Shown: positions 1 through 12,603, counted from the stretch's first letter. The stretch: DNA of 64,000 nucleotides from Psoroptes ovis (GCA_002943765.1 PQWQ01000013.1:496001-560000), one strand, 5' to 3'. Notes: generated from the letters alone by a model not told the origin. Numbers and translations are program-made.

Positions 1-1252
1 TAACAATAATAATAAACAGAAGCCGTTTAATTGAATGAAAATTTTTTTAATGAAATTTTATTCAAAAATTTTAAAATTTGTTTTTTTGAATAATCATCAT
101 CATCATCATCGTCGTCAGTATAAATAAATTTATTGAATTTATTATTATTCAAAAAGAATAAATGAAAATAACTTAGTCAACCAGCTTGTTTTTCATCCAT
201 TTAACGATATTAATTTTTCAATTCTCAACGATTCAATTTATTAAATTTTGTTTGTTTATGTGTTTATTTATTTATTTAATTTTTTAATTTTTTATTTTTG
301 TTGTTCAACTGTTAATGTATGAATGAATGAATGAATGAGTGAGTGAGTGAATGAATGGAAAAATTACATGAACCTTGTTGTTGGCTGTTTTGCATCTTTT
401 TTCATTTATTTATTTCTTTAAAGTAATTTTCATCGAATTCATTTTGTATTTTTCTACATAAATTTTTAGCTTTGTGAAAAATTTCTAAGGATTTGAATGA
501 ATGTTAAGTGCTTTTTATTTTGTGACTGAAATATAATCAAGGAAATTTCCTACAATTTTCTCAAATCATTTGATTGAATCATCAAATAATTTTCAAGTGA
601 CAATTGTGTTTTTTCCCATTTTTTTCATTATCATCAATAGTAATCTGTGATCAAATTGAACAAAAAAAAAACAATTAGATTCAATGATGCCCACCAATTT
701 TTTTCCAGCAATATAAAACACAACATTGCAACAAAACTGGTCGATTTTTATTATCTATTCATTTTGACATTGGCAATATTAAAATCTCTAATATTATGCA
801 TATCAATTAAATACAAAAACTATAACACCGACGACGGCACTTGATTTGATTTTGAATTGGTTTTATTCGTTTTAAATTGTTTCAAAAGCTTTTATTTTAA
901 TTTTTTCATTTTCTTTTATCAAATCATTATCATCTTTTGACATTTACATATGTATGTGTGCTTGTGTGTGTGTGTTATATTGTTTTTTTTTTTTCGTTGC
1001 AATTTTGTTAAAGTCAATTATCTGCTTTGTAATTGATATTTTGAATGATAATATTTATCGATTTATTCACAAAATAAATGTATATAATACAAGCATCTAA
1101 CCATATTTATAATTGCAATAATTAAAATAAATTATCCTCATCATCATTAATAAAAACGGCAAGCAAAAATAGCAACTACAACAACATTCATTAATATATT
1201 TGAACGAATAAAAGAAGATAATAATAACAACCAGACAAGCAATTAATTAAAA
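1..1252. other. 5' flank of the EEIG1 gene, no gene seen
   Basis: AT-rich sequence upstream of the first EEIG1 coding exon. It holds a TGAA/TGAG tetranucleotide run near 320-357 and a short TG repeat near 955-975. Short open frames here show no codon bias or recognisable motif. Promoter and 5' UTR of the downstream gene probably lie here, but I could not fix a TATA box or start site. Confidence 0.5.
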
Positions 1253-4200
1253 ATGACATTTATTATGAAAAAGAAGAAGAATAAATTTTTGGTCACCATC
1301 ACAATTGAACAATTAAGTTCAGTACCATTTATCAATTCGGTATTATTTGTTAAATGTAGATTATTAGATGGTGGTTCATTTGTTGATTATACTGATCGGT
1401 ATGTAGTGAAATTTTTTGATATTTTGTTCCACTTTTTTCAATTAACTAATTTAAAGATGCATGACTTGAGATAATTTTCATTTTCAATTTTATCCTTTTA
1501 TTTTTCTTTCCACTAAATCCTTTTTGATTTTGTTATAGTAATAATGATGATGATAATGATAATTATCATCACGAAATTATTATCATTTAGTGTTGATTGA
1601 GATTTGATTATTATCATTGTTTTCCATTTACAAGATTTTTGAATCAATTTTTTTTGGGGAAATTTTTCGTTTTACAAATCACTTTCAATACTAAATTTTT
1701 GCATGTTTTGGTTGTAAATTTTTCATTTAATATGAAAATTTAATTAATTTTTTTTTCTATTTCATTTTTTATTATCAGACGAGAAGTTGAAGATCATTGT
1801 GTGAAATGGAATAAAACATTCAATTTCCAAGTAAAAATGTCGGCAAATGCTTCTACAGGTTTATTAGATACTTGTACATTACGTTTATCAATACGAAAGG
1901 TAAGACATTGTCAGAAAAAAAAATATCATTGAAATGATTGAAACTAAAAATCTAATATTACTCTCTATGTTATTGTGTAACTATAACAATAATTTTTTTC
2001 CATTTCCATGTGTGTGACATTAATTGTCATAAATAAAATATGGAAACAAAAATTAAAATGCAAACTTCATAAAATACACAAAATTATGCACTGAAATGTA
2101 TAAATGTATGCTTTGTAACCGTTGGTTACAAATTTGATGATTATATAATAGAAATAGCAATAGTGGCAAACAATAATAATTATGATAATAACAATGATGA
2201 TAGTAGCAATTTTTATGCAAATTATTATTCCAGGTGTTTTTTGATATTTTTATCTCATGGAATTGTTTTTTCTTTTTCCTCGATATTATCATTGTAATTA
2301 ATTGTAATAGTTAATTATAATGATGATAATGGATGAAAATTTTATTTCATTGTTAGAATTTTTTGTCGCTAAATTTTGATTGTAAAAAAGTAATTAGAAT
2401 ATGGCGAATTGGATGAAATCTTCATCAAAGAAAAATTAATCTAACGCCTATCATTTTTAATTTTGATTTTAAATCAATGATTACATTATCCGTACACGTA
2501 TTTGTGAAATAAAGAGAATTCTTTGTTTTAAATTCATTCATTTTACCAACAAACAAACCAACGATGAATGAATTTTTAATTTGTTAATTGTTTGGTTGAT
2601 TTACATCTCGTTATATTTTTATGAAATGTATACAAACATTTTTTGGATGAACGATTCTGTTTTCATTGTATTTCATATCATTATTTTGCTTTTTCACTTG
2701 TTTCTTTACAAAAATCATATTATGATTAAAAATTTTGGTCACATAATTGACCCAAATTTCATTTATTTTTATTATATTCCTAGTTATTCTCCTTAATTTT
2801 GGCATTTTTCTCATATTTATCAAACATGCATTTGTTTTTCATTTGAATGTTTTTCTTTTTTTTATTATCGTTCATATTTGTTCAATTTAAAATGTCTGGT
2901 TGGCATCAAATAATCATTTTCTTCAAATATTTTCTTCGTAAAAGAAAAAATTTTATTTTTTCCAGGATTCTTTGAATTGATTTTTTAATGATTTTTCCGA
3001 TATATTCCATATTCTAATTCAAATGCAAATCGAAATCTTGCCAAAACTTTTTTTTGTTTGTTTGATTTATCACTGATCGATTGATTGAAATTTCTGTAAT
3101 GATTGAAATTATTGCTGTTTATCTTTGCATAGAAAAATTGACGAAGATAAAATTCAATGTAAATAACAATAACAGTACAAATCGATTCAAACATTATGAT
3201 TCATAGATTCATTCATTTTTCTCTGAAATTGTCAGGATTTCCTTTTTTTCATTGCTGATAGAATTCTATTTTTCAATCAGTCTACGAAATCGCTGAAATT
3301 TTTCATTCAATTCCAATAATTGAATCAAATATGATTGAATGACTGTTGACATTAATCTGATAAATTTTTCATTTTATAAAGCTTGTTAGAAACAGGCGTT
3401 GTTACTTGTCGCAATAATAGTAACTTCGGAATTTTAGAAATTACCTTAATTACTTTTTTTTGTTTTTTGTGAATTATTTTTACTAATTTTTCCATATTTT
3501 TTCTTTTTTTCAACAAAACGACAGGAAACTAAAGGAGGAAAAGCATATGTAAAATTAGGTTATGCCGATTTAAATTTAGCCAGTTTTCCTGGTCATGGAC
3601 CAACAGAATGTCGGTGTTTATTAGAAGGTTACGAATCAAGACATCAACATCGACAAGATAATTCAATGTTACATTTAAATGTTGATATGAAATTATTAGC
3701 CGGTGATCCATGTTTTAAAACGTTAGTAGTGTGCAATTTATTTCCTCGTTTTTATGATGATTAATTTTTTTTCTCACTCTAATTTCTCTGTAGGCCTAGA
3801 ATTACATGTTTAACGCAGCACAGTAAACAAGGTTCCAGTGATATTTTAGCAGCAACCGATTTATTACCGCCGCCGAAACAAGATGGTTGTTTTCTTTGTC
3901 CATTGACATTGTTGAGATATTCAACTAACATTAATTATTCTATTTTCCCTTTGACAGATTTTTTCAATGAAAACGAAACAGGTGGTGGCGTTCTATTACC
4001 CGTCATGACTGATTCACCAACAAATTCCGCCAATCATATCATCGGTTTATTATCATCTGATGATTCATCTAACAATCATCAAACGCAAACGCATAATTAT
4101 CATCATATCCATCAGCCGCACACATCGCAAACATTAAATTATCATCATTCCAATCGTAATACGCCCATGTTGGAGCATAAAAAATGTCAAACATTAACAT

Positions 4201-5129
4201 ATGCCAATAACAATATTATTAATAATAATCACACAACAAAATTAAACAGTGAGAATGGCATATTGGTTAATAGTTGTCCAAACGGTGATCGAAATAATAG
4301 TCATATTTTTACTGATCATGATCTTACATTATCTGCAGCATCATCAAATACTAATAATTCTAGTTCTGAACACAATAATATAAATAGCAATAATCACAAT
4401 AATTTCGATCCATTTTTCGAACCACAATTACAATCGCAGCATTCATGTTCGAATTCAAGTCAAACAAGCTCTTCAAGGATATCAGCCAATACTGGTTTCA
4501 ATTCACTACCTTCCCATTCACGTCAAGGTTCAGCTGATTCTGAACAGAATCACAATACAAACAGGTTCGATTATCGAGAAATGATGAAATTCTATTTTAA
4601 TAAGCATCATTCCAGGTATACAAACGAAATTAAATTCAACAGCGTTGATCGTGTTGTTAATAATAAACGTAGTCATCATCTCTATGAACGTATGAAGCCA
4701 ACTGCAATGAATGGACTTACAATAGATTCAGCAACATCAAGTGAATCATCAGGCTATAGATCTGGTCCAAAAAAAGCTATTGATTCAACAAGAGTATCTG
4801 CTGATGAATTTGTCATCGAATTATTGAAAAATAATATTGATGAAACAATTTTGATGAACAATGAACCAACAGAAATGTTCTCTGATGATGGAAACGGTGG
4901 CGGTCTCGATATTCAAGTAGGTCCAGATGGATCGGCAACAATTATTAGCAGAACACGAAATCGAACGAATAATAAAACAAATCGTGATAAAACATCAAAA
5001 TCATCGAATGGTCATCGTAAAAAAAGCAATGATAATAATCATTCAAGTAATAGCAGTAATACAAGTAGTAACAATAGTAGTCCAAAACATATTTCAACGA
5101 CGGAAGCAGCTACAAATGCAACAACTTAA
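1253..5129 (+). CDS. EEIG1: EEIG1/FAM102 family protein (N-terminal C2-type domain)
   Basis: Exons read as 1253-1398, 1779-1899, 3525-3721 and 3794-5129; phases join cleanly and donors/acceptors are GT/AG. The N-terminus MTFIMKKKKNKF, the stretch VKMSANASTGLLDTC and the segment LLAGDPCFKT align closely with vertebrate EEIG1/FAM102A, so exons 1-3 encode the conserved NT-C2 domain (about residues 1-155). In vertebrates this family is an oestrogen-induced, RANK-pathway adaptor; C2-type domains of this kind are linked to membrane or protein docking. The last exon is mostly N/S/H-rich low complexity, then regains similarity near the end (TRVSADEFVIELL and VGPDGSATI), matching the family's conserved C-terminal block. 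A 72-nt in-frame stretch at 3886-3957 may be an additional intron. The start is the ATG that matches the family N-terminus. Assignment is secure; exact exon 4 structure is not. Confidence 0.9.
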
Positions 5130-6123
5130 ATGGCTCAAACATTATTCTTAAATAAATTTATTATGATTTATTTTTGTGAAATACTAAATAACAAGCCTTT
5201 TTCAGCTCTATTTAATATATATCTACTGAAATATATTAGCCAACCAATACACACACTAATCTATCGATCTCAACCAATCTAAACTAATTATAATTTGACC
5301 TCTATTTATCGATTAAGTTTAATGATAATTTTATTTTTAAAATAATCTAATCAATTGTTAATGAAAAAACGCTCACAAATGATTGATTATAAAAACAAAA
5401 CAAAATCATAGACATCATGATATATTTGAAACAGAACATTTGTAGATTAAAATGGAAAAAAAATTAATAAATCATAATTTAATTATAATTTCAAATGACA
5501 AAAACAAAAATGCTCAATATGCAACATCAAAGATGAATTTCATCGAAATGAAAACATGTTCTAAAAATACTTTTGATTATTTTATTGCATTAAATATAAA
5601 GAAATAAATCTTACAAATGTGAAAATAGAAAAGAAATTCAGATATCATCAATATAATTTCATCACGTAAGGCCAAAAAAGATTTAGATTTTTAAATATCT
5701 TTGATTTGATTTTTTTTGTGAGAAATAAAAAAAATGGATGTTATTTTTAATTGTTTTTTCTTCAATTTAACTTGAAAGGGATGTAAGAAATTTATGAAGA
5801 GTTTTTTCCATGCAATTCATCAATATTCTCGTCAATTGAACATGCACAAACAAACAAACGCTCACACTGAAATAGACACAGACAGACAAACCAATTTATC
5901 TATTAATTAATAAATTAATTTGATTGAAATTTGTAAATTGAATATTTAAAACTCTGAATAAAGAATTCTTATTTCTATGTGAACACAATAAATTTGAATT
6001 TGAACAATAAATTAATTTTTATTGAAAAAAAAAAAATTTAAAATCTAAATATTTGTAATATCAATGTTGTATGCTCTTTGGTTGCAAATTGAATTGTAAT
6101 TTTTAATTTTTTTCTTGGAAATT
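5130..6123. other. Convergent intergenic region between EEIG1 and sphingomyelinase
   Basis: The two flanking genes end towards each other. Several AATAAA-type signals occur on the plus strand (for example near 5150 and 5604) and TTTATT near 6016, which is AATAAA for the minus-strand gene. Nothing else is supported. Confidence 0.5.
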
Positions 6124-8130
6124 TCAATAATCTAATTGAAATGGTGAATATGTTTTGATATTATTCACCAATTTGATTATACTGTTTTTGGTGAACTTTT
6201 TGACATATGGAAATAATTTCGAATGACGATGATAATGTTCAGCATATTCATATGCTAACTTTAAGTCATTGTTAGCATTGTCAATGAATTTTGCCCAACC
6301 TTTGGCAGTTAAATTTGTTAATCTATACGATTCAATAGCATTAAATTCATGTAGCCATTTTGTTTGTCCAAATTTGTTTGCTTTATCAATGTCCATAAAG
6401 TATACATCAAAATTTAATGGTTCACCTCTTGGACTCATTTCAAAAATTTTATATGAGGGATTTAAATATGAATATGTTGTTAAACTGCCAGATATGTAAT
6501 TAATTACGACTGGTTCATTTTGTTTATTATAAATAATAGCCAGTTCATCATTGTGTGTATGACCATTATAGATGCCAGTGATTATGTGTGAATAACGATC
6601 AAATACTTGTATGTAATTATGTAACCATCCTTCATACATATCACTAGGAGGAATGTGACCAAGAATTGAAACAAAAACACCATTACGTTCTGCATGGTCT
6701 AATTCATCGATCAACCATTGGATATGATCATCAGGATCGATAGGATCGTATAAACGCCAAAAATTGGCACGATATCCTGCATTACTATTCAATGCAATCA
6801 CTTTCCAACCGTTATTGATCATTCTTGAATAATATCCACCTTTTTTAAATGTCACACGTTCTTCTTCTGTCAACCAAGTTGACCAAATATCATCAGCCAT
6901 AACATTATATAACCAATCTGATGAAAAATTGCTTTTTTTTGACACTTCACTTGGCACAAATCTATCAATGAGAAAAAATGGAAAATATTACCACATATTG
7001 ACCAGAAAAAAATATTTAGCATACAAATTGATTGGATGAGCTTCGTGATTGCCCAAAACTGGCAAAATGGCTACACCTTTGAATGTTTCACGTAATAAAT
7101 TAGCAACAATACGATTATGTTCAATTACATTTTCTCTTGAAGTATTCCATATATCATGTGGCACATTATCACCAGTAAAAAATATCATATCAATATCTGG
7201 ATGTTGTTGATGAATTTTCACAATTGAATCTCTAACCAAATCTAATGGTATATCACAATCACCATCAAGTTCACCCCAATGACCAGCTGGATGACTTTTA
7301 TTATTGATTACTTTGCATTCGATTGTGTGAAAATGAAATTACGAGATAAAAATGGAATCAAAATCAAAAATTGCTCATAAATTAAAATTACCATATGATG
7401 TTGATCGACAGCATAAAGGTTCATTGCATTTAGAAGTTGAATCGGGTGTATAGAATAAATCTAAATGTATATCAGTTAAATGGAGAACTTTTCGATTCTT
7501 TTCCGTTTCATTAATATGAGCGATTTCAAATTTTTTCAATTTTTCTGGAATTTTCATTTCCCAGTATGTCCATTGAGTGTACGAGCGGTTCAAAAATCCT
7601 GAACATTGATGCCCCATCAATACTGAACAAAGTTCTTCCATTGGAATTTTCGTATTGTGTAAAAGATATAGTACAGGTGAACCAAGGCGATCAATTAAAC
7701 CATCGCATTCACGTTCGCTCAACTTAGGCGATGTTTCATTGAAATTTTTACATGCCAATGCTTTTAGCAATTTCAAACTATTTGGATTATCAGGCAATAT
7801 TTGTGCTAATTTTAATATTGAATCACAATCTTGACAAATTTTGGCTGTCGGTTTACCACCATAAATTATGGAAAACACCTATGATGTACAATTTTAATGA
7901 ATTTCACTAAACATGTTTATTTTCTTAATTCAAAAATTTACCGCATCAAAATCTAATCCAGCGACAATATCATAATTTTCTTCATAAATTTGTACAAATT
8001 GTTCACCATCTTCATAAGTTAGCATTGTTCGAATTAATTCTTCATCTTCTGCACTAATTTTTTTTCCATTAACAGCTAAAATTGATGCTGAGAATAAGAT
8101 TAATATTTGTGTTAAATGTATCAGTTTCAT
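6124..8130 (-). CDS. SMPD1: Secreted acid sphingomyelinase (sphingomyelin phosphodiesterase)
   Basis: Four exons on the minus strand: 8130-7942, 7878-7392, 7310-7025 and 6961-6124, giving 599 residues; three short introns of 63-81 nt with GT-AG ends. Expected reaction: sphingomyelin to ceramide plus phosphocholine, in lysosome or outside the cell. Residues 1-22 form a signal peptide. A saposin-B domain follows (about 68-145) with the six expected cysteines (CQDC, ACK, ECD, LCS, QCS). The metallophosphatase domain shows the zinc and catalytic motifs in order: HLTDIHLD, GDNVPHD, GNHEAHP, GHIPP and NGHTHND. The residue order GHWGELDGDCDIPL also fits the family. The intron 3 donor was chosen because it gives HPINLFVPSEV, which preserves the alignment after GNHE, whereas reading on meets a stop. 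The C-terminus is shorter than in human SMPD1. No membrane anchor is visible. Confidence 0.93.
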
Positions 8131-8865
8131 AGTTTTTTTTAACTAATGTGGAGTTATTTTCAATAGAAATAAATGAAAAGATTAAGCTGTTCGCTGAAAT
8201 TACAAAAGAACAATATAATGATTTATATATCACAGTTATTTTTCTTATTTTCAAAAAAAAAAAAAAACAATGCAATCCAAAATTTATCATTCACTCAATA
8301 ATTATCATAAGACATGAATAATGGCAATGATTATAATGGAAATATTCATTTACAGATGTTTTCAATTATAAATTTTTAATTAGTATTCTCATTAGATTTT
8401 CCACTTGAAATAATTGCAATCATCATCATCATCATCATCATCATCATAGTGTTCTCCCATTATCTTTACCGTTTTTTCGGAGAAATTTTTCAATGTTGGT
8501 CCAAAAAAAAGTTTTTATCGAAAAAACAAATCTAATCTAAACTATCAACTAGCAATGTTTAGATTAATAATTTCACTAATAATTAAATTAAATTTGATTA
8601 TAATCAAATTTAATGATTGAATTCAAGTGCAAAAAAAAAATTAATTGAGCTTTTTTTCATTATTACCAGAATAAATGAAATTTTATTATTGATATAATCG
8701 TAATGATTGTTTTGAAATTAATTTTGCATTAAATTATGTGCTTAGTGAAATTGAAAATTATATTAGTACAAAAGAAAAAAACATTGAATCCATTTGTGGT
8801 TATTATAATAAAATAATTACCAACTTATTTAGTATTATTATCATTAGAGTTGATTATCAGGAAAT
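8131..8865. other. Divergent intergenic region with ATC microsatellite and palindrome
   Basis: Lies between the starts of the sphingomyelinase gene (-) and the first cysteine-motif gene (+), so both promoters should be here. It contains an ATC/ATG trinucleotide run at about 8419-8447 and a perfect 28-bp AT-rich palindrome at 8587-8614. No convincing TATA/initiator pair was found. A 73-codon frame on the minus strand here has no support. Confidence 0.5.
8419..8447. repeat. (ATC)n microsatellite
   Basis: About nine to ten uninterrupted ATC units in the divergent promoter region; similar short runs are scattered across the window. Confidence 0.9.
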
Positions 8866-9662
8866 ATGGATATTTTGTTCAATATATACCAATATAGCGT
8901 CAAAACATTCGTGTATGCATTCAAAGTATTTAATGTTTATAGCGTAACTGAAGATCTTTATGCTAAATTAATGCCACAAGGAGTAACACCATCGTTGCCT
9001 GAGTATGATAAAAATAGTTATTATGATCAAATTATGAAAAATCCTCAACCATTTTCGGAAAACGAATGCATGGATGTTTTTGCTAAGGCTTTTGATACGA
9101 TACCAATAGAATCTAAGGAATTAATAGGAAAATGTTGTCTCAATGAACCAAGAATTTATTGTAAATGTTTCAAAACAATTGAGAGTACGCGAACAGTACT
9201 ATTATCATGTCCACTTTTGATGGATAAAAATTTGAAAAAAGTTTGTCATTATGGTAATTCAAAATTTTACCGAAATCGGTTGCATTCCAACATGATTCTA
9301 TCATTTATTCTATTCTTATTTGATTTAAAGTCAATCAATCAATGATTGATTCTAGATTTTTTGATGAAACGAATTTTGTTTATGAAGATAGCCCAACATT
9401 TTCCATATTAATGACGCTATTATTGATTATCATGGATGTAACATTACTGATATTGATAATACGTATGACACTAATATTACGATCAACAAAAACGATAACG
9501 ACAGAGGAAGATGAAATGAAAAAAGAGATTGGAATTGGTGAAAAAATTGAATCGATTATAAATCAATCAACATCGAATGCTACCATAGATAAATCAGTTA
9601 AACTTGAAATGCTATCAGAGAAGTTTGTATCGAGAACCGAAGCGCCCCTAGAAGAAGCATAG
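8866..9662 (+). CDS. Cysteine-motif membrane protein, tandem copy A
   Basis: Two exons, 8866-9253 and 9331-9662, give 239 residues. The intron (77 nt, GTAATT...TTTAAAG) is phase 1 and joins CHY to VNQS. I do not recognise the family. The central part carries seven cysteines in the pattern ENEC, GKCCL, YCKC, SCP, VCHY, shared with the next two genes. The C-terminal exon encodes one strong membrane helix (LMTLLLIIMDVTLLILII) and then a charged, Glu/Lys-rich tail that is probably cytoplasmic. The N-terminus is moderately hydrophobic (DILFNIYQYSVKTFVYAF), possibly a weak signal anchor. The start is the first ATG compatible with the paralogues. Copy B begins 126 bp downstream on the same strand. 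Existence of the gene is supported by paralogue conservation; function is unknown. Confidence 0.78.
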
Positions 9663-9788
9663 AATTTAATTGGATTTAAATTTTGATAATTTTTTCACTT
9701 GAAAATTAAATAAAAAAAGAATAATCTTAAAGTTTGTATAAAATTATATTCACAAGTTCATTGCTTTTCAACGCTTGAATCATTCAAA

Positions 9789-10727
9789 ATGACCAAATGG
9801 ATTTACAATTGTTTAATGCGCTTAGTTGGCCTTGACCTTTTTTTTCGTTTTCGGCGTGACAGTCCATGCTTTTTTTATGGCGGAATAGCAGTCATTATTC
9901 TTAGCTTAGCATTTTGGCTGTCGATGCATCTGCTGAATAAATTTTCATTCACCGATTTTACAATTTCTACAACACCTATTGCGACAACCATGACGACAAT
10001 ATCAATGACATGGCCGCCTTCATCAATGATAACATTGAATAAAACTACAAAAGCATTCAATAATAAATTTGATAGTGATCAAATAACAAACTCATCTACT
10101 ATACCATCAATAATAGCAACAACAATAACCGAATCATCGTTGAAAAAAGCTAAAATTGAATATGATATTTGTACAGAATTAATCATAAAACAAAGAGAAA
10201 AATCATTATCACCACCATCATCATTATATTCTATTGGAAAATTTGTTGGCAAATGTTGCCTAGAGCTTATCGATTGTGAATGTTTTCTTTTTGAGCAAAC
10301 AAATCAAATTATAAAGAAAGCATGTCCAAAATCATTGATAACAAATGAGTGTCATCAAATATCATTATCGATGAAAAGAAATACAATTAATAATAATAAT
10401 AAATATAATAATGATGATGAAGAAAGACATGTGATAATGTTAACACAACCAATAACAAATCGAAGTATAAATAATGAAAATAATAATTTAACGATTATTA
10501 ACAATGATTATAATAATAACAAAAATAATTTTCATTTAACAATGCTAAATTCATCAAAATTCAATTTATCATCATTATCATTTTCAATGAATTTCAAAAT
10601 ACTATTTACATTTATATTAATATTAATCGATATTTTATTATTAATTATTATGATTCATACATTCAATGTTTATTGCTGTTCTCAATACAAAATCATTAGT
10701 AATAATAATAATAATAATGAAATTTAA
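9789..10727 (+). CDS. Cysteine-motif membrane protein, tandem copy B
   Basis: A single open frame of 312 codons with no intron needed. N-terminal membrane helix at about residues 33-50 (FYGGIAVIILSLAFWLSMHL), then a Thr/Ile/Ser-rich spacer, then the shared seven-cysteine core (YDIC, VGKCCLELIDCEC, KACP, ECHQ) at about 125-195. An Asn-rich low-complexity stretch follows, and a C-terminal helix (ILFTFILILIDILLLIIMI) occupies about 277-296, matching the last helix of copies A and C, including the I-D dipeptide in its middle. Predicted topology is two helices with the cysteine core between them. Function unknown. It lacks the intron that A and C carry after the core, which may reflect intron loss or conversion to coding low-complexity sequence. 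Confidence 0.78.
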   Translation: MTKWIYNCLMRLVGLDLFFRFRRDSPCFFYGGIAVIILSLAFWLSMHLLNKFSFTDFTISTTPIATTMTTISMTWPPSSMITLNKTTKAFNNKFDSDQITNSSTIPSIIATTITESSLKKAKIEYDICTELIIKQREKSLSPPSSLYSIGKFVGKCCLELIDCECFLFEQTNQIIKKACPKSLITNECHQISLSMKRNTINNNNKYNNDDEERHVIMLTQPITNRSINNENNNLTIINNDYNNNKNNFHLTMLNSSKFNLSSLSFSMNFKILFTFILILIDILLLIIMIHTFNVYCCSQYKIISNNNNNNEI

Positions 10728-10997
10728 TCGAGTTTATTTTATTTTCAAATATTTTCCGCTTGATTTTGCTGAAAGATTTTGCCACAACGAAATTGAAAAA
10801 AAACTTAATTAACAAAATGGAATTATATCTAAATCAAATTATTGAATGTTGAATTTGAAATATTTTTATAATAGTATATTTAAACATTTGAAAGTGTAAA
10901 AATGTGAAACTGTCGTCGTTCTATTTTATTTCAATTATTAATATTGAAATCAATTTCAATTTAATAAAATTTCATTCTTCAATTCATCTAATCTCAA

Positions 10998-11837
10998 ATG
11001 GGTCAAATACTGGGCATTGAAATACCGAATTCGGTGTTTCTCGGCATCTATGCTGGTTCTGCATCTATTGGATGGTGTATTTTGAGATATTTTCTTAAAT
11101 CTCATTTTAAAATAGTATATTTGGCAGGTGTAGTGGCATTGACTGGCCTGATTCTCTATCAAGGTGCAGAAGAATTGAAAAATTATATGGATCGAAAAAG
11201 ATATGAGGAACAAATGAAGCCATCTAAAAAATATAATGATGATGATAATGAATCAATCAATAAAAAATCTACAACTGTTGAACAATCAATAGATAAAAAT
11301 TTCGATCAAAACCAATGTGAAAATATATTCAGTGAAAAATTAATTAACATGATTGGTAAATGTTGTTTAGACACAATTGATTGTTTATGTTTATCTAATA
11401 ATTATCATCGCAATCTATTATTAAAATCATGTCCCAAATTGATTGAAAAAAAATTGCATATTGTTTGTCATTATTCATCAATTAGACAACCACAGCAAAT
11501 AAAAATTCAAAAAAATTTGAAATATGATCAAAAAGAAGGTATGTTTGATTTGTTCTCGAATCTTTAATAATATTAAAATTTCGAATAATGATCTAAATTT
11601 CCAAATTGACAATTAAATGTAAAAATAATTGCAGCTGTAGCATTAATCGAAATTAAGCAAAATGAAAGTGAATTGCAAGCAAAAGATTCAAAAATCAATA
11701 TAACAATCACATTATTGTTTATCATGATCGATTCGATATTATTTTTAATAATTTTATATCAAATGCGAACATTATTTGTCAGAGAATTGAATATTAACAA
11801 TTCAAATAATAAAAATGATCAGCAATGGCAGCTTTAA
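10998..11837 (+). CDS. Cysteine-motif membrane protein, tandem copy C
   Basis: Two exons, 10998-11538 and 11635-11837, give 247 residues; the 96-nt intron has a GTATGT donor and a TTGCAG acceptor, phase 1, at nearly the same place as in copy A. The N-terminal part has two hydrophobic stretches (FLGIYAGSASIGWCIL and IVYLAGVVALTGLILY). The core (NQC, IGKCCLDTIDCLCL, KSCP, VCHY) matches copies A and B in cysteine order and spacing. The second exon contains the conserved helix ITLLFIMIDSILFLIILY. Not recognised as any described family. Copies B and C differ mainly in their N-termini and in the low-complexity linkers, so the constraint appears to be on the cysteine core and last helix. Confidence 0.78.
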
Positions 11838-12371
11838 CAACTATCGACAACAACAACGGTCAATAATGAAAAATGCTCTCAAAAATTATATTAAAAAATG
11901 AAGTTTTTTTTCATGATAAATTACACCACTTTTAATGAAAATCCCAACGATGATCGATAATTTGAAATCAATCAATAAATTCCAATAATAATAATAATAA
12001 TCATAATAAGGTTAATAATAAAAAAAATATGCACCATCTTTTTCGATTCTCATTTTTTTCTAAATAGTAATCAAATTGTGATCAATTTTTTTTTTAAATT
12101 TTGAATGAAGAAAAAATTTTCAAATTTTTAAATAATAATAATAAAACTGAAAATAAAAATGATCGATAATATTTGAAATGAAAAATGTTAAGAAAAATTT
12201 TGATCAATTTTTCACTGCAATTTCAAAGCAACCACCAAAGCAATAAAACCACAATATATTAAGTACACTGGCATTATTGTGTGTGCGTGTGTGTTTGTAA
12301 AAAATTGATTGATCATTTTATTTTAATAATAAAAATGAAATTTAAAAATAAAAAAAATATTGATTCACAAA
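11838..12371. other. Intergenic, AT-rich, no gene seen
   Basis: Probable 3' UTR of copy C followed by AAT repeats and a short TG-rich run near 12279-12297. No further paralogue of the cysteine family is visible here. Confidence 0.5.
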
Positions 12372-12375
12372 CATA

Positions 12376-12603
12376 TGTCATGATAAAGTCTAAAAATCAT
12401 GAAATTCGTCTTTTGTGAATATCCCCCAAAAAACCGTTGAAATATTGCAATGTTAAAAATTAACATTGCATCAGGCATTCCAATTCTGAGAATCAACTAC
12501 CACACAAGGTAGAAAAAATATAAAATTAACAAAATAATTGAAAATAAAATAAGATTAAATAAAAATTATTAAAACAAAATTTAAAATTGTGTTTTTTATG
12601 ATA
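12376..12603 (+). repeat. 5' LTR of the Gag-protease element
   Basis: 228 bp, matched base for base by the copy at 14762-14989. The terminal bases form a short imperfect inverted repeat (TGTCAT/ATGATA) rather than the usual TG...CA. A primer-binding site just inside could not be assigned. Confidence 0.92.

Noticed and set aside
7008..7024. Sphingomyelinase exon 3 continuing to YAKYFFLVNMW
   Set aside because: It meets a stop with no in-phase donor; the GTATGC donor earlier gives the family alignment and joins exon 4 in frame.
9342..9662. Separate small gene starting at the ATG at 9342
   Set aside because: A GTAATT...AAAG intron joins it in phase to the preceding exon, and copy C has the same arrangement.
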